Below, piece by piece: positions 8,500-18,142 of a stretch of 64,000 nucleotides of DNA. Position 1 is the first letter of the stretch. Each line of letters opens with the position of its first letter. Source of the stretch: Eubacterium sp. AM49-13BH (lineage in GTDB: Bacteria > Bacillota > Clostridia > Lachnospirales > Lachnospiraceae). The DNA lies in contig NZ_QSEK01000001.1 of the NCBI RefSeq assembly GCF_003464165.1, positions 62,001 to 126,000 of the forward strand, in the 5' to 3' direction. Position numbers and translations under genes: made by a program. The notes below the pieces were generated by a model. It ran no database searches, was not told where the DNA came from, and was given only the letters and a program-made list of their open reading frames with translations.

Positions 8500-9744
8500 A
8501 TGCATAAAGATGGGTATTATTCTTCAGGCGAATTTGCGAAGAAATCAAATGTTTCAGTAAGGACTATAAGATATTATGACCAGCAGAACATATTAAAGCC
8601 TTCACTTCTTACTGATGAGGGAGTGAGATTTTATACTGATTCAGATTTTACAAGGTTACAGCAGATATTATTGCTTAAATATCTTGGATTTACACTGGAC
8701 GATATAAGAAATATGACAATTGGTGATTCAGATTATCATGTGCTAAAGAATTCACTTGAACTTCAAAAGCGAATGATACAAGACAAGATTGCACAGATGC
8801 AGCTTGTATGTAAAGCTATTGAAGAAACAGAAGACTCTATTAAAGAGGGAAAAGGAGTTGACTGGAGTAATATGCTGGAGATTATCCATCTTACTAATAT
8901 GGAAGACAGCATGAAGAATCAGTACATTAATGCTGGAAATATATCTGCAAGAATTAATCTTCATAACAGGTTTTCAGTTAATAAACAGGGATGGTTTCCG
9001 TGGGTATATGAGCAGTGTGGTATTGTTAAGGGGATGAGAATTCTTGAGATTGGGTGTGGTGATGGAACATTGTGGGTTGACAATATAGGTCAGCTTGCCA
9101 TGACAGGAAAGAGAAATGAATTTTCAGGGAAGAAAAAAAACATATATATAGAGCTTACAGATATATCAGAAGGCATGATAAGTGATGCGAGAAGAAATAT
9201 AAAAAAAGCAACAGAGAGCTGGAAGGAAAGAGATATTGATGTGTCATTCAGGTTCAGAGTGGTTTCATGCGAAAAGACAGGGGCAAAAGATGAATCGTAT
9301 GATCTGGTGATTGCTAATCATGTGCTGTTTTATTGTAAAAATGTCAATAAGGCACTTGATGAAATTGTGAGGGTGTTAAAGCCTGGAGGAGTGCTTGTGT
9401 GCAGTACATATGGCAGCAGGCATATGCAGGAGATAAGCCGCCTTGTGTCGGGATACGATAAGAGAATTGCACTTGAAGCAGATAAGCTTTTTGAAAAATT
9501 CGGACTTGATAATGGAGATAAGATATTAAAAAAACATTTTTCAGATGTTGAGAGAAGAGATTATAAAGATGCGCTTGTTGTTGATGAAGCAGAACCGCTG
9601 GTAGATTATATACTATCATGTCATGGCAATCAGAAAGAGTACCTTGTGGATAAGTATACAGATTTTAAAAAATATGTAGAGAAAAAGCTTGTGAAACCTA
9701 TGACAATAACCAAAGAGGCTGGTGTATTTGTGTGTAGAAAATAA
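8500..9744 (+). CDS. MerR-family regulator fused to a SAM-dependent methyltransferase domain
   Basis: 414 aa. Residues 6-34 form a MerR winged-helix start (SGEFAKKSNVSVRTIRYYDQ), followed by a coiled-coil dimerisation stretch to about 120. From about 165 a class I methyltransferase follows, with motif I ILEIGCGDGT near 180, an acidic LTDIS segment, the YDLVIANHVL region and RVLKPGG. MerR proteins usually carry a small ligand-binding tail, so the methyltransferase may act as a SAM or small-molecule sensor or as a real enzyme. AAGGAG lies 7 bases before the ATG. The location opposite rfbA and the dyad between them suggest control of rhamnose synthesis. Confidence 0.9.
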   Translation: MHKDGYYSSGEFAKKSNVSVRTIRYYDQQNILKPSLLTDEGVRFYTDSDFTRLQQILLLKYLGFTLDDIRNMTIGDSDYHVLKNSLELQKRMIQDKIAQMQLVCKAIEETEDSIKEGKGVDWSNMLEIIHLTNMEDSMKNQYINAGNISARINLHNRFSVNKQGWFPWVYEQCGIVKGMRILEIGCGDGTLWVDNIGQLAMTGKRNEFSGKKKNIYIELTDISEGMISDARRNIKKATESWKERDIDVSFRFRVVSCEKTGAKDESYDLVIANHVLFYCKNVNKALDEIVRVLKPGGVLVCSTYGSRHMQEISRLVSGYDKRIALEADKLFEKFGLDNGDKILKKHFSDVERRDYKDALVVDEAEPLVDYILSCHGNQKEYLVDKYTDFKKYVEKKLVKPMTITKEAGVFVCRK

Positions 9745-9842
9745 TGTATAGCAATTATATCTATAATATGGTAAAATCAAAAGAAACATGTTTTGTTACA
9801 GGGGTAGTTTGAACATGCATATTATGGAAATACTCTGATAGA

Positions 9843-11000
9843 ATGAAAGATTATTTATTGGGGGCAGAGAATACAGTTATGAAGAAATTAAAGATTGCTG
9901 TTGATGCAAGAACTTTAGGCAGCAGACCAAGCGGTGTGGGCATGTATCTTAATGATTTCTTAGAACAGCTCATAACATATGATGAATTTGAATGGATTCT
10001 GTTTACAGATGTTAAAGAGAGTGAATATATTAAGAGATTTGAGGCTAGAGGAATCAAGGTTATTGAATGGGGAAAGCCTGTATATAGAAGTGCGGGTGTG
10101 TATGCATATTTTGCATTTATTAAGAAAGAATTAAAGCAGGTGAGGCCGGATATATTCTGGGAGGTTAATTCGATTATTCCTATTAATCTCGGTGGAAGCT
10201 TTAAGACACTTATCACAATACACGATATGTTTCCTATTCAGTATGTAAGATACTTTGGAAAAATATACAGCTATTATTTTAAGTTTAATCTTGGTGTGAC
10301 TTTAAGACATACAGATATGATTCTGTATAATTCGGAGCAGACTAAGGATGATACAGAGGTGTATTTTCCAAAGGCTAAGAAGATTCCAAGCTGCAATGCC
10401 TACATTATATCTAATCCGCTTACAAGATATGTACCGCCTAAGGATGAGAATTATTTCTTGTATATAGGTAATATGGAGAAGCGTAAGGGCGTTGATATCC
10501 TTATTAAAGCGTACAGAAGATACAGGGAAGAAGGCGGAACAAGACCTCTTATTCTTGCCGGTAAGATGCAGGAGGATGATATTGAGCAGCTTCTTGAGAC
10601 TGCACTTACAGAGGTTGAAGGTCTTACCTATCTTGGATATGTGTCACACACTACAAGATATGACCTGTATAACAACTGTTCATGCTTTGTGTTTCCTTCT
10701 ATGGCAGAAGGCTTCGGAATGCCTATATTAGAGGTTATGAAGCATAACAAGCCAATACTTGCAAGTAATCTTAAAATATTTGACGAGGTAGTAGGTGACT
10801 GTGTTGAAAGATTCAGTCTTGCAGGTGATGATGATGATAAGGTTATAAGTCTTGCAAATGGAATGAAGAATATAGATAAGAAGATTAATTCTGGACTTGT
10901 TGATGAGAATGCATACAGACATGCGTTGGACAAGTATACCCCGGAAAGACTTGGTGGTATGGTGAGAGACTTTATTAACAGCCAGATGAATAACAGATAG
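9843..11000 (+). CDS. GT4 glycosyltransferase
   Basis: GT-B family 4 enzyme. The N-terminal half begins KIAVDARTLGSRPSGVGMYL, typical of mannosyl- and rhamnosyltransferases. The C-terminal half has YIGNMEKRKGVDIL and the EAEGFGMPILEVM-type donor-binding motif (here PSMAEGFGMPILE). An internal ATG at 9879 (MKKLKIAVD) fits the family start better than the ATG at 9843, which has no ribosome site. The protein would then be 373 aa. It opens a 23-kb run of surface-polysaccharide genes. I see no strong promoter in the 98 bases upstream, so that start of transcription is open. Confidence 0.9.
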   Translation: MKDYLLGAENTVMKKLKIAVDARTLGSRPSGVGMYLNDFLEQLITYDEFEWILFTDVKESEYIKRFEARGIKVIEWGKPVYRSAGVYAYFAFIKKELKQVRPDIFWEVNSIIPINLGGSFKTLITIHDMFPIQYVRYFGKIYSYYFKFNLGVTLRHTDMILYNSEQTKDDTEVYFPKAKKIPSCNAYIISNPLTRYVPPKDENYFLYIGNMEKRKGVDILIKAYRRYREEGGTRPLILAGKMQEDDIEQLLETALTEVEGLTYLGYVSHTTRYDLYNNCSCFVFPSMAEGFGMPILEVMKHNKPILASNLKIFDEVVGDCVERFSLAGDDDDKVISLANGMKNIDKKINSGLVDENAYRHALDKYTPERLGGMVRDFINSQMNNR

Positions 11001-11015
11001 AATGTTGAGGTTTAT

Positions 11016-12307
11016 ATGGGTTTATCAAAATTTTTTCTTAATACGGGAGAAGCATTGAGACCAGTGCTGACCAAGATTATTCCTATGAAGCTATTAAGTA
11101 AGATGAAAGCAGGAATAATTAATAATGCCACAGACAAGCTGTCGGCAGACTCTATTGAGAAATATGAGGCAGGAAGATACAAATGTGGTGCCAATATAAT
11201 AGGTAATATTAAGGGCGATAACGGACTTGGACAGAGCGCAAGAATCATGTGCAGGCTGCTTGATGAGAATAAAGAACCTCATGTTATAAGAGATTTCTTT
11301 GTTCCACCAGGAGGTTCAAGGAGTAATGATACTTATGCTGACAGACTTACAGAGGAGCTTCCTTTTGATGTGAATATTATTCATGTTAATGCAAGTGAAT
11401 TCATGGTGGCATATTTAAGCCTTGGAAAAGAAGTATGGGATTACAGATATAACATAGGATACTGGGCATGGGAGCTGGAGACATTTCCAGAAGAGTGGCT
11501 TCCGGCATTCAAGCTTGTTGATGAAGTCTGGACACCGTCGGATTTCGTTACGAATACTTTGAAGAAATACACAGACAAGCCTGTAATAACAGTTCCACAC
11601 TGTGTTGCACCTGAGACGGATACTGTGAAGTTTGATAGAAAGCATTTTAATCTTCCAGAAGATAAGTTCTTATTCCTTGTAATGTATAACAGTGGAAGCG
11701 TTATGGAAAGAAAGAATCCGCTTGCCGCTATTAAAGCATTTAAAGAAGCGTTCTGCAAAGATGAACAGATGAAAGAAAAATACAAGGATGTCGGACTTGT
11801 TATCAAGATAAGTGAGGCAGAGTTATCTGCAGAAGATGAAAAGATTATTAGTTCTGTAATAGAGGATTGCGATAACATTTATTATATGTGCGGTCATATG
11901 GGAAGATGTGAGGTTAATACACTTCTTGCAGATGTGGATGTGTATGTTTCACTTCACCGTTCAGAAGGCTTCGGACTTGTTATGGCTGAGTCAATGTATG
12001 TTGGTACACCTGTTATTGCAACTGACTGGTCAGGCAATACAGAGTTTATGAACAGTGATACAGCATGCATGGTCGGTTACGACATGATAGAGCTTGATAA
12101 GGATTATGAGCGTTCAAGAAGGGCAATGTATGGGCTGATGCACATGTTGATGAGGCAGCAGACTATATGAGAAGGCTTTATGAGGATAAGGACTTCTACG
12201 AAAGAATTGCTGATAGCGGTCAGAAATATGCCAGGGAACATCTGGCGTATAAGCGTTCTGCGGATATAGTCAGCGAGAGGTTGAAGAAAATTCATGGAGA
12301 GAATTGA
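11016..12307 (+). CDS. GT4-like glycosyltransferase, frame lost near the C-terminus
   Basis: GT-B glycosyltransferase. Seen: NGLGQSARIM (the acceptor-side loop), GYWAWELETFPEEW, NSGSVMERKNP and HRSEGFGLVMAES. In the given sequence the frame stops at 12170 after an unlikely tail (GLMHMLMRQQTI). Adding one base near 12118-12124 (AAGGGC for AAGGGGC) restores GNVWADAHVDEAADYMRRLY and runs to a stop at 12305-12307. That stop overlaps the next ATG as TGATG, which strongly supports the repaired end. Probably a sequencing error. It works with the neighbouring GTs on the same chain; sugar unknown. Confidence 0.88.
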
Positions 12308-14310
12308 TGTTTTTAACAAGAGCATTTGAGATAATCAATAAAGAGGGTGTTCTTACATTCAGGTATGCGTTAGGGCAGAAAATGCGTGAGAATATGACTG
12401 ATGAAAAGATTTATCAGTTATATATAAAGAATGTAGAACCAAGACAGAACGTCATATCAGAAAATCAATGTGTTCAGGTAGTGTCTGTTAAAGAAAATAA
12501 TACTGTAAAGCAAGTGATGGAAGCGGTAGAAAAAGTATCTACAGAATATGTTGTATTGTGTAGTTCTGATTACGAATTGTGTGAGGATTATGAGAAAAAA
12601 GTGTCTCATTATATATTGATTCAGAAAAAAGCTGGCAGAAATCTAAAATACATTTATAGTGATTCAGATACTATTAATGACAATGGAAAACGGGAAAATC
12701 CAGATTGTAAACCCGATTATTCATGGAACACACTGCTTTCATTTAATTATATTGGCAATGTGTTTGCTGTAAAAAGACAGTTTTTTCTTCATAGAATGAA
12801 TGAGTTTGTAGATAATTTTGGTTCTGATAGTAAGTTTGACAGTTACAAGACATCATTGTTCCTGTTATCAGATAATTCAGCAGAGAATGTTGGACACATT
12901 CATCAGATTCTTGCTCATAAAAAGGCGAATTATAAAGAAGAATCAGATATTTCTGAGTATAAATGTTTGCTGCCTGAATTAAAGAACAAAAATGTATGTG
13001 TGGTTACTGATAAACATAATAAAAATGTACAGCATATACATTATCCTCTTTCTGAGAATGATTGTGTCAGCATCATTATTCCGTCCAAAGATAACCCGGA
13101 AATTCTTAAGGTTTGTTTTGAAAGTATAAAAAAATACACGAAATACACGAAATATGAAATTGTTGTTATTGATAATGGGAGTAATGAAGACAACAGAAAT
13201 GAATATAAAAAGCTGATAGCTGAATTTGGAGAAAATGCTTCGTACACATACGAAAGATTTGATTTCAATTTTTCTAAAATGTGTAATATAGGTTCAAAGA
13301 AAGCGACTGGAAACATGTTATTATTTCTTAATGATGATATTGAAATAATCGGACAGGATTATGAAGATACAGACTGGCTTTCAGTACTTGCCGGACAGGC
13401 AAAGCAGGAAAGTACCGGCGCGGTTGGTGCAAAGCTTTTGTATCCGGACTCATCATATATCCAGCATGTGGGTGTAATTAATTATGAATCAAGCTGTTTT
13501 GCACATCTGTATGCAAAGGCAGTTGATGATGAGAATATCAAGGCTCACAGGAATTACGCCGATTATGACTGCCTGTGTGTTACAGGAGCATGCTTTATGA
13601 TTGAGAAGGCTAAATTCGATAAAGCTGGTGGATTTGATGAAGCATTTGAAGTAACACATAATGATGTTGATATATGCCTGACTCTGTATGAACAGGGATA
13701 TTACAATGTCTTAAGAAATGATGTGGTTCTTTTTCATCATGAATCATTCTCAAGAGGTGATGATGAGATTGATGAAGAAAAGAACAGACGTAATATGCAT
13801 GCAAGGGATATGACATATGAAAAACATCCCAAGCTTGAGAAATATGACCCTTTCTATAGTCCGCTTCTTACGCAGACGGAGAATAACTACAGATTCGGAG
13901 ATGAGATATATTCTGTAATATACAGAAAACCTCAGAAAGCTGACAGATTAAAGCCGGCTGCAGGATATATGGAAGTATCACCTACAGTTAAGGTGACAGA
14001 AACAGGATATCATGATGATATGCAGCTTAGGGGATTTGCATATAACGGAAATAAAGTGTATTATAATCCCGTAATTTTTCTGTGGAATGAACAGAATTGT
14101 TATAGGATTAAGGCACAGTCAGTATGTGACAGAGTATTTCATTTAAGAAAAGGTGTGGATAAGAACATTAATTATGCACCGTTTTTTTGTGGAATAGATA
14201 CAACAGATATGGAAAGCGGAACATATAGATGTGCTATCAGAGCTAATGGCAGATATTATGATGCACAGACATGTATCGTGATTAATGATGATGATGGTAT
14301 TGCACAATAA
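12307..14310 (+). CDS. GT2 glycosyltransferase with N- and C-terminal accessory domains
   Basis: About 668 aa. The real start is the ATG at 12307, overlapping the repaired upstream stop. Residues 1-240 resemble a second, degenerate GT-A domain (EYVVLCSSDYELCEDYE, YIYSDSDTINDNG) without a clear catalytic base. The active GT2 domain runs from about 255 (VSIIIPSKDNPE) with LLFLNDDIEI as the DxD-like site and HNDVDICL as the base motif. The last 130 residues look like a beta-rich domain. The architecture resembles bimodular rhamnosyltransferases. The C-terminal domain could bind glycan (inference). Confidence 0.85.
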   Translation: MFLTRAFEIINKEGVLTFRYALGQKMRENMTDEKIYQLYIKNVEPRQNVISENQCVQVVSVKENNTVKQVMEAVEKVSTEYVVLCSSDYELCEDYEKKVSHYILIQKKAGRNLKYIYSDSDTINDNGKRENPDCKPDYSWNTLLSFNYIGNVFAVKRQFFLHRMNEFVDNFGSDSKFDSYKTSLFLLSDNSAENVGHIHQILAHKKANYKEESDISEYKCLLPELKNKNVCVVTDKHNKNVQHIHYPLSENDCVSIIIPSKDNPEILKVCFESIKKYTKYTKYEIVVIDNGSNEDNRNEYKKLIAEFGENASYTYERFDFNFSKMCNIGSKKATGNMLLFLNDDIEIIGQDYEDTDWLSVLAGQAKQESTGAVGAKLLYPDSSYIQHVGVINYESSCFAHLYAKAVDDENIKAHRNYADYDCLCVTGACFMIEKAKFDKAGGFDEAFEVTHNDVDICLTLYEQGYYNVLRNDVVLFHHESFSRGDDEIDEEKNRRNMHARDMTYEKHPKLEKYDPFYSPLLTQTENNYRFGDEIYSVIYRKPQKADRLKPAAGYMEVSPTVKVTETGYHDDMQLRGFAYNGNKVYYNPVIFLWNEQNCYRIKAQSVCDRVFHLRKGVDKNINYAPFFCGIDTTDMESGTYRCAIRANGRYYDAQTCIVINDDDGIAQ

Positions 14311-14320
14311 GGAGGACGAT

Positions 14321-15391
14321 ATGAAAACTACAGCACTTATTATGGCAGGTGGTAAGGGAGAGCGATTCTGGCCAAAGAGCCGTGTTAATATGCCAAAGCA
14401 GTTCCTTTCTCTTACAGATGACGGAAAGACTATGATACAGCTCACGGTAGAGCGAATCAGCCCATTGGTTGATATTAAAGATGTTTATGTTGCTACTAAC
14501 AAGAACTACAGAGAACTTGTAAAGCAGCAGCTTCCAGGTATTCCGGAGGAGAATATCTTATGTGAGCCTGTTGGAAGAAATACAGCACCATGTGTAGGTC
14601 TTGGAGCAGTTCATGTTGCAAGCAAATATGATGATGCAGTTATGATTGTACTTCCATCAGACCACCTTATTAAGAATAATGAAGTGTTTGCAGATACATT
14701 TAAAGAAGCAGTTCAGATTGCAGAAGAGGGGGCTAACCTTGTAACGGTAGGTATTACTCCGAATTACCCAGAGACAGGCTATGGTTATATTAAGTATAAT
14801 CAGGATGACAAGAAGAATAATGCTTATTCAGTTGAAAAGTTCGTTGAGAAGCCAGACCTTGAGACAGCTAAATCATACCTTGCTGACGGAACATATCTGT
14901 GGAACAGTGGAATGTTCGTATGGAAGGTATCTACAATATTAGACTGCTTTAAGAAGTTCATGCCGGATACATATGAAGGCTTATTAAAGATTAAGGCAGC
15001 AGTTGGAACAGCAGATGAAAATGCAGTGCTTGAGGCAGAATTCCCTAATCTTGAGTCACAGTCAGTTGACTACGGTATTATGGAGAAGGCAGATTCTATC
15101 TACACACTTCCAGGCAACTTCGGTTGGGATGATGTAGGTTCATGGCTTGCAGTAGGAAGAATCAAGAAGAATGATGATAACAGCAATGTAATTAACGGCA
15201 ATGTAGTTGCAGTTAATACTAGGGGCTGTGTAATAGAAGGTGGCGAAAAACTTATTGCCACAGTTGGTTTAAGAGATATCGTAGTTGTTGATACTAAAGA
15301 TGCAACTCTTATTACAACTAAAGAGAATGCAGGAGAAATCAAGCAGGTACTTGCAAAGCTTCGTGAAGAAGGAAAGAATGAGTATCTTTAA
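14321..15391 (+). CDS. manC: Mannose-1-phosphate guanylyltransferase
   Basis: Makes GDP-mannose from GTP and mannose 1-phosphate. The start at 14321 is set by AGGAGG six bases upstream. The longer frame from 14285 would begin inside the preceding gene. 356 aa: nucleotidyltransferase domain only, without an isomerase domain. Motifs intact: MAGGKGERFWPKSR (the GxGxRxxPxSR loop), EPVGRNTAPC, LPSDHLI, VEKP and WNSGMFVW. A second, trimodular ManC-like protein at 61761 lacks key residues, so this is the likely working enzyme. Confidence 0.95.
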   Translation: MKTTALIMAGGKGERFWPKSRVNMPKQFLSLTDDGKTMIQLTVERISPLVDIKDVYVATNKNYRELVKQQLPGIPEENILCEPVGRNTAPCVGLGAVHVASKYDDAVMIVLPSDHLIKNNEVFADTFKEAVQIAEEGANLVTVGITPNYPETGYGYIKYNQDDKKNNAYSVEKFVEKPDLETAKSYLADGTYLWNSGMFVWKVSTILDCFKKFMPDTYEGLLKIKAAVGTADENAVLEAEFPNLESQSVDYGIMEKADSIYTLPGNFGWDDVGSWLAVGRIKKNDDNSNVINGNVVAVNTRGCVIEGGEKLIATVGLRDIVVVDTKDATLITTKENAGEIKQVLAKLREEGKNEYL

Positions 15392-15408
15392 TTAGAAAGA
15401 GGAATTTT

Positions 15409-16107
15409 ATGGATAAAAGAGTACTGGTTATTATTCCAGCTTATAATGAGGAAGAGAATATTGTCAGAGTGGTTGATAATCTTATCAATAACTATGGGCA
15501 GCTGGATTATGTTGTTATCAATGATGGCTCAAGAGATAACACTGCTAAATTATGCAGGGAACATGGATATAATCTGGTAGATCTTCCGGTTAATCTTGGA
15601 CTGGCAGGTGCATTTCAGGCTGGTATGAAATATGCACTGGCTAATGATTATGACTATGCAATCCAGTTTGACGGGGACGGTCAGCATAATCCACAGTTCA
15701 TAGAAGGTATGGAGCAGATGGCTGAAAAGGACAATCTTGATATTGTCATAGGATCAAGATTCGCATCAGAGAAGAAGCCATTTACCGCAAGAATGCTGGG
15801 AAGCAGGCTTATTGAATTCTGTATACTTGTTACATGCCATAAGAGAATAAAAGATCCAACATCAGGAATGAGAATGTTTAACAGAAGAATGATTCACAAA
15901 CTTGCTACAAGCATGAATTTTGGACCAGAACCAGATACTGTGGCATATCTTACACGCTGTGGGGCTAAGGTTGGCGAATATCAGGTTGAGATGAATGACA
16001 GAATTGCTGGAGAAAGTTATCTTAATCCAATAAACAGTATGAAGTATATGTTTAATATGACCACATCTATACTTTTTGTACAGTGGTTTAGAAAGAGAGG
16101 GCTGTAA
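15409..16107 (+). CDS. GT2, polyprenyl-phosphate glycosyltransferase (dolichyl-phosphate mannosyltransferase-like)
   Basis: 232-aa GT2 of the DPM1/GtrB group, which loads a sugar onto a polyprenyl-phosphate carrier. Seen: VIIPAYNEEENI, VINDGSRDNT, NLGLAGAFQAG, QFDGDGQHNP (DxD) and the PTSGMRMFNR segment. It is followed by a DUF2304 protein with one base between stop and start region, a pairing often found next to such enzymes. With manC just upstream the donor may be GDP-mannose (inference). The polyprenyl sugar could feed the multi-TM DUF2142 protein downstream. Confidence 0.9.
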   Translation: MDKRVLVIIPAYNEEENIVRVVDNLINNYGQLDYVVINDGSRDNTAKLCREHGYNLVDLPVNLGLAGAFQAGMKYALANDYDYAIQFDGDGQHNPQFIEGMEQMAEKDNLDIVIGSRFASEKKPFTARMLGSRLIEFCILVTCHKRIKDPTSGMRMFNRRMIHKLATSMNFGPEPDTVAYLTRCGAKVGEYQVEMNDRIAGESYLNPINSMKYMFNMTTSILFVQWFRKRGL

Positions 16108-16109
16108 GT

Positions 16110-16451
16110 ATGACATTAAGTTTAAAAGTTGTTTTAATAGTTATTTCGATACTTACATGCTTTTATATTGCAAGAAAGTTAAGAAAATCACAGATGAATA
16201 TTAATGACACTGTTTTCTGGATATTTTTTGCAATTGTGCTTGTGTTATTAAGTGTATTTCCGGGAATTGCAAGCTGGGGAGCAGATGTTTTAGGATTTCA
16301 GGCAGATGTTAATTTCGTATTTGTTGTTGTTATTTTTCTGTTGATATTAAGGGTTTTCGTTATGTCTATTAAGATATCAGTTCTTGAAGACAAATTAAGA
16401 AATCTTACAGAAGAAATAGCTGTCAGAAATAATATGTCAGAGAAAAAGTAA
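16110..16451 (+). CDS. DUF2304 small membrane protein
   Basis: 113 aa with three hydrophobic helices (about 5-20, 33-55 and 65-85) and a short charged tail (KISVLEDKLRNLTEEIA). DUF2304 proteins are commonly encoded directly after DPM-like GT2 genes, as here, and are thought to assist them at the membrane. No catalytic motif. The function stays unproven. Confidence 0.85.
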   Translation: MTLSLKVVLIVISILTCFYIARKLRKSQMNINDTVFWIFFAIVLVLLSVFPGIASWGADVLGFQADVNFVFVVVIFLLILRVFVMSIKISVLEDKLRNLTEEIAVRNNMSEKK

Positions 16452-16470
16452 GCTAAGGAAGGAAATAGTT

Positions 16471-17274
16471 ATGAATAAGGACATAAATACTAATCACACA
16501 TTTGCAATATGTGCGTATAAAGAGAGTCCATACCTTGAAGAGTGTATACAATCTCTTATGAATCAGACTGTTAAGTCTGATATATTGATAGCTACAGCAA
16601 CACCAAGTAAGTATATTGATGATATTGCAGCAAAATATAATCTAAAGGTATATGTCAATCATGGGGAACATGGAATTACACAGGATTGGAATTTTGCGTA
16701 TTCTAAAGCTGAAACAGATTATGTGACTATTGCACACCAGGATGATAAGTATAATCCTTCATATGTGGAAAATCTTATGGCATATACAAAAAATGCGAAA
16801 AAACCATTAATTTTCTTTACAGATTATGCAGAAATTCGTGATGGAAAGATTGTTGAATCTAACAAATTATTGAGAATTAAGAGAATCATGTTATTCATAT
16901 TGAGGCCTAAGTCAATGTGGGGAAGCAGATTTGCAAGAAGAAGAGTTCTTTCTATGGGATCTCCAATATGCTGTCCATCTATAACATACTATAAACCAAA
17001 TCTTATGGAACCGGTGTTCTTAAATGGGTTCAGATCTAACGAAGACTGGGAGGCAGAGGAAAGAATATCACAATTAGATGGAGAATTCATATTCTGTAAC
17101 AAGATTCTGACATATCACAGGATACATGAAGATTCAGAAACATCTAAGATAATACATGACAGTAAAAGATCAGAAGAAGATTATGCAATGTATCGTAAGT
17201 TCTGGCCATCTGGTATAGCACGTATATTGACTAAGTTATATAGCAGCAGTGAAAAGTCAAATAATATCAAGTAA
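16471..17274 (+). CDS. GT2 glycosyltransferase
   Basis: 267 aa. The N-terminus TFAICAYKESPYLEECI and the QTVKSDILIATATPSKY segment follow the GT2 fold. HGITQDWNFAYSKA and IAHQDDKYNP supply the DxD-like (QDD) site. RSNEDWEAEER is a likely base motif, and the tail LTYHRIHEDSET is shared with GT2 proteins found beside LicD genes. Ribosome site AAGGAAGG. It precedes licD by 16 bases. It may add the sugar that the LicD protein then decorates (inference). Confidence 0.87.
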   Translation: MNKDINTNHTFAICAYKESPYLEECIQSLMNQTVKSDILIATATPSKYIDDIAAKYNLKVYVNHGEHGITQDWNFAYSKAETDYVTIAHQDDKYNPSYVENLMAYTKNAKKPLIFFTDYAEIRDGKIVESNKLLRIKRIMLFILRPKSMWGSRFARRRVLSMGSPICCPSITYYKPNLMEPVFLNGFRSNEDWEAEERISQLDGEFIFCNKILTYHRIHEDSETSKIIHDSKRSEEDYAMYRKFWPSGIARILTKLYSSSEKSNNIK

Positions 17275-17290
17275 AAGGGAATAATTAACA

Positions 17291-18133
17291 ATGAAGGAAT
17301 ACGATGAAGCAACTTTGAAAAAAGTACAGCAGACCGAATTGGGAATACTTAAGGATTTTATTAAGGTATGTGATGAGAATAATCTTACATGGTTTGGCGA
17401 TGCAGGTTCAGGAATTGGAGCATTAAGACATAAAGGATTTATTCCATGGGATGATGATATTGATGTTGTCCTGCCAAGAAAAGATTTTAACAAGATGATA
17501 GAAGTCTTTAAAAGAGATTATAGTGATAAATATTCTATAGCTAATGTTGAGACTATGGAAAATTATCCGTTGATGACGACAAGACTTATGTTAAAGGGAA
17601 CTAAATTTGTTGAAGAGCCATTGAAAAATCTGAAATGCGAATTAGGAATATTCCTTGACATATATCCATATGATAATATTCCGGACAGTGATGAGGAATT
17701 AAAGAAACAGGCAAAACGTGCATGGTTCTGGAGCAAAGTACTTATATTAAGACATGTTGCATTTCCGGTGCTTCCGTATAAAGGCTTTAAGGCAAAGCTT
17801 ACACATGCAGTTACGGGGCTTATCCATGCAGGAATGGTTGTGTTCAGAATATCTCATAAATGGATTGCAGGAAAATGTCTTGAGATAGCCAATATGTATA
17901 ATGATAAAGAAACAAAGAGAATGGCATTTTTGTTTGATACTAATCCATATTGGCACATAATGGTTAAAGAAGAGGCATTTCCTTTACAGATATATGATTT
18001 TGAGGATGTCAAGATGCCTTTGCCAGCATGCGAAGATAAAAAGTTGAGAAAAATGTATGGTAACTATATGGAACTTCCACCAGTGGAAAAGAGAAAAAAT
18101 CATTATCCATATAAACTTGAATTCAATGATTAA
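17291..18133 (+). CDS. LicD-family phosphotransferase (first copy)
   Basis: 280 aa. LicD proteins transfer phosphocholine, or related alcohol/sugar phosphates, from a CDP- or UDP-activated donor to a glycan. The family signature GALRHKGFIPWDDDIDV is complete, including the acidic metal-binding cluster. LGIFLDIYPYDNIP and the MYGNYMELPPVEKR ending are also typical. A second LicD follows at 19397 and LicC/LicA-type genes lie at 34412-38706, so a phospho-amine decoration is plausible, but the transferred group is not visible in the sequence. Confidence 0.92.
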   Translation: MKEYDEATLKKVQQTELGILKDFIKVCDENNLTWFGDAGSGIGALRHKGFIPWDDDIDVVLPRKDFNKMIEVFKRDYSDKYSIANVETMENYPLMTTRLMLKGTKFVEEPLKNLKCELGIFLDIYPYDNIPDSDEELKKQAKRAWFWSKVLILRHVAFPVLPYKGFKAKLTHAVTGLIHAGMVVFRISHKWIAGKCLEIANMYNDKETKRMAFLFDTNPYWHIMVKEEAFPLQIYDFEDVKMPLPACEDKKLRKMYGNYMELPPVEKRKNHYPYKLEFND

Positions 18134-18142
18134 GAGGTTTGA

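Noticed and set aside
9344..9619. Minus-strand frame inside the MerR-methyltransferase gene
   Set aside because: Lies wholly inside a well-supported gene with known motifs and has no start signal.
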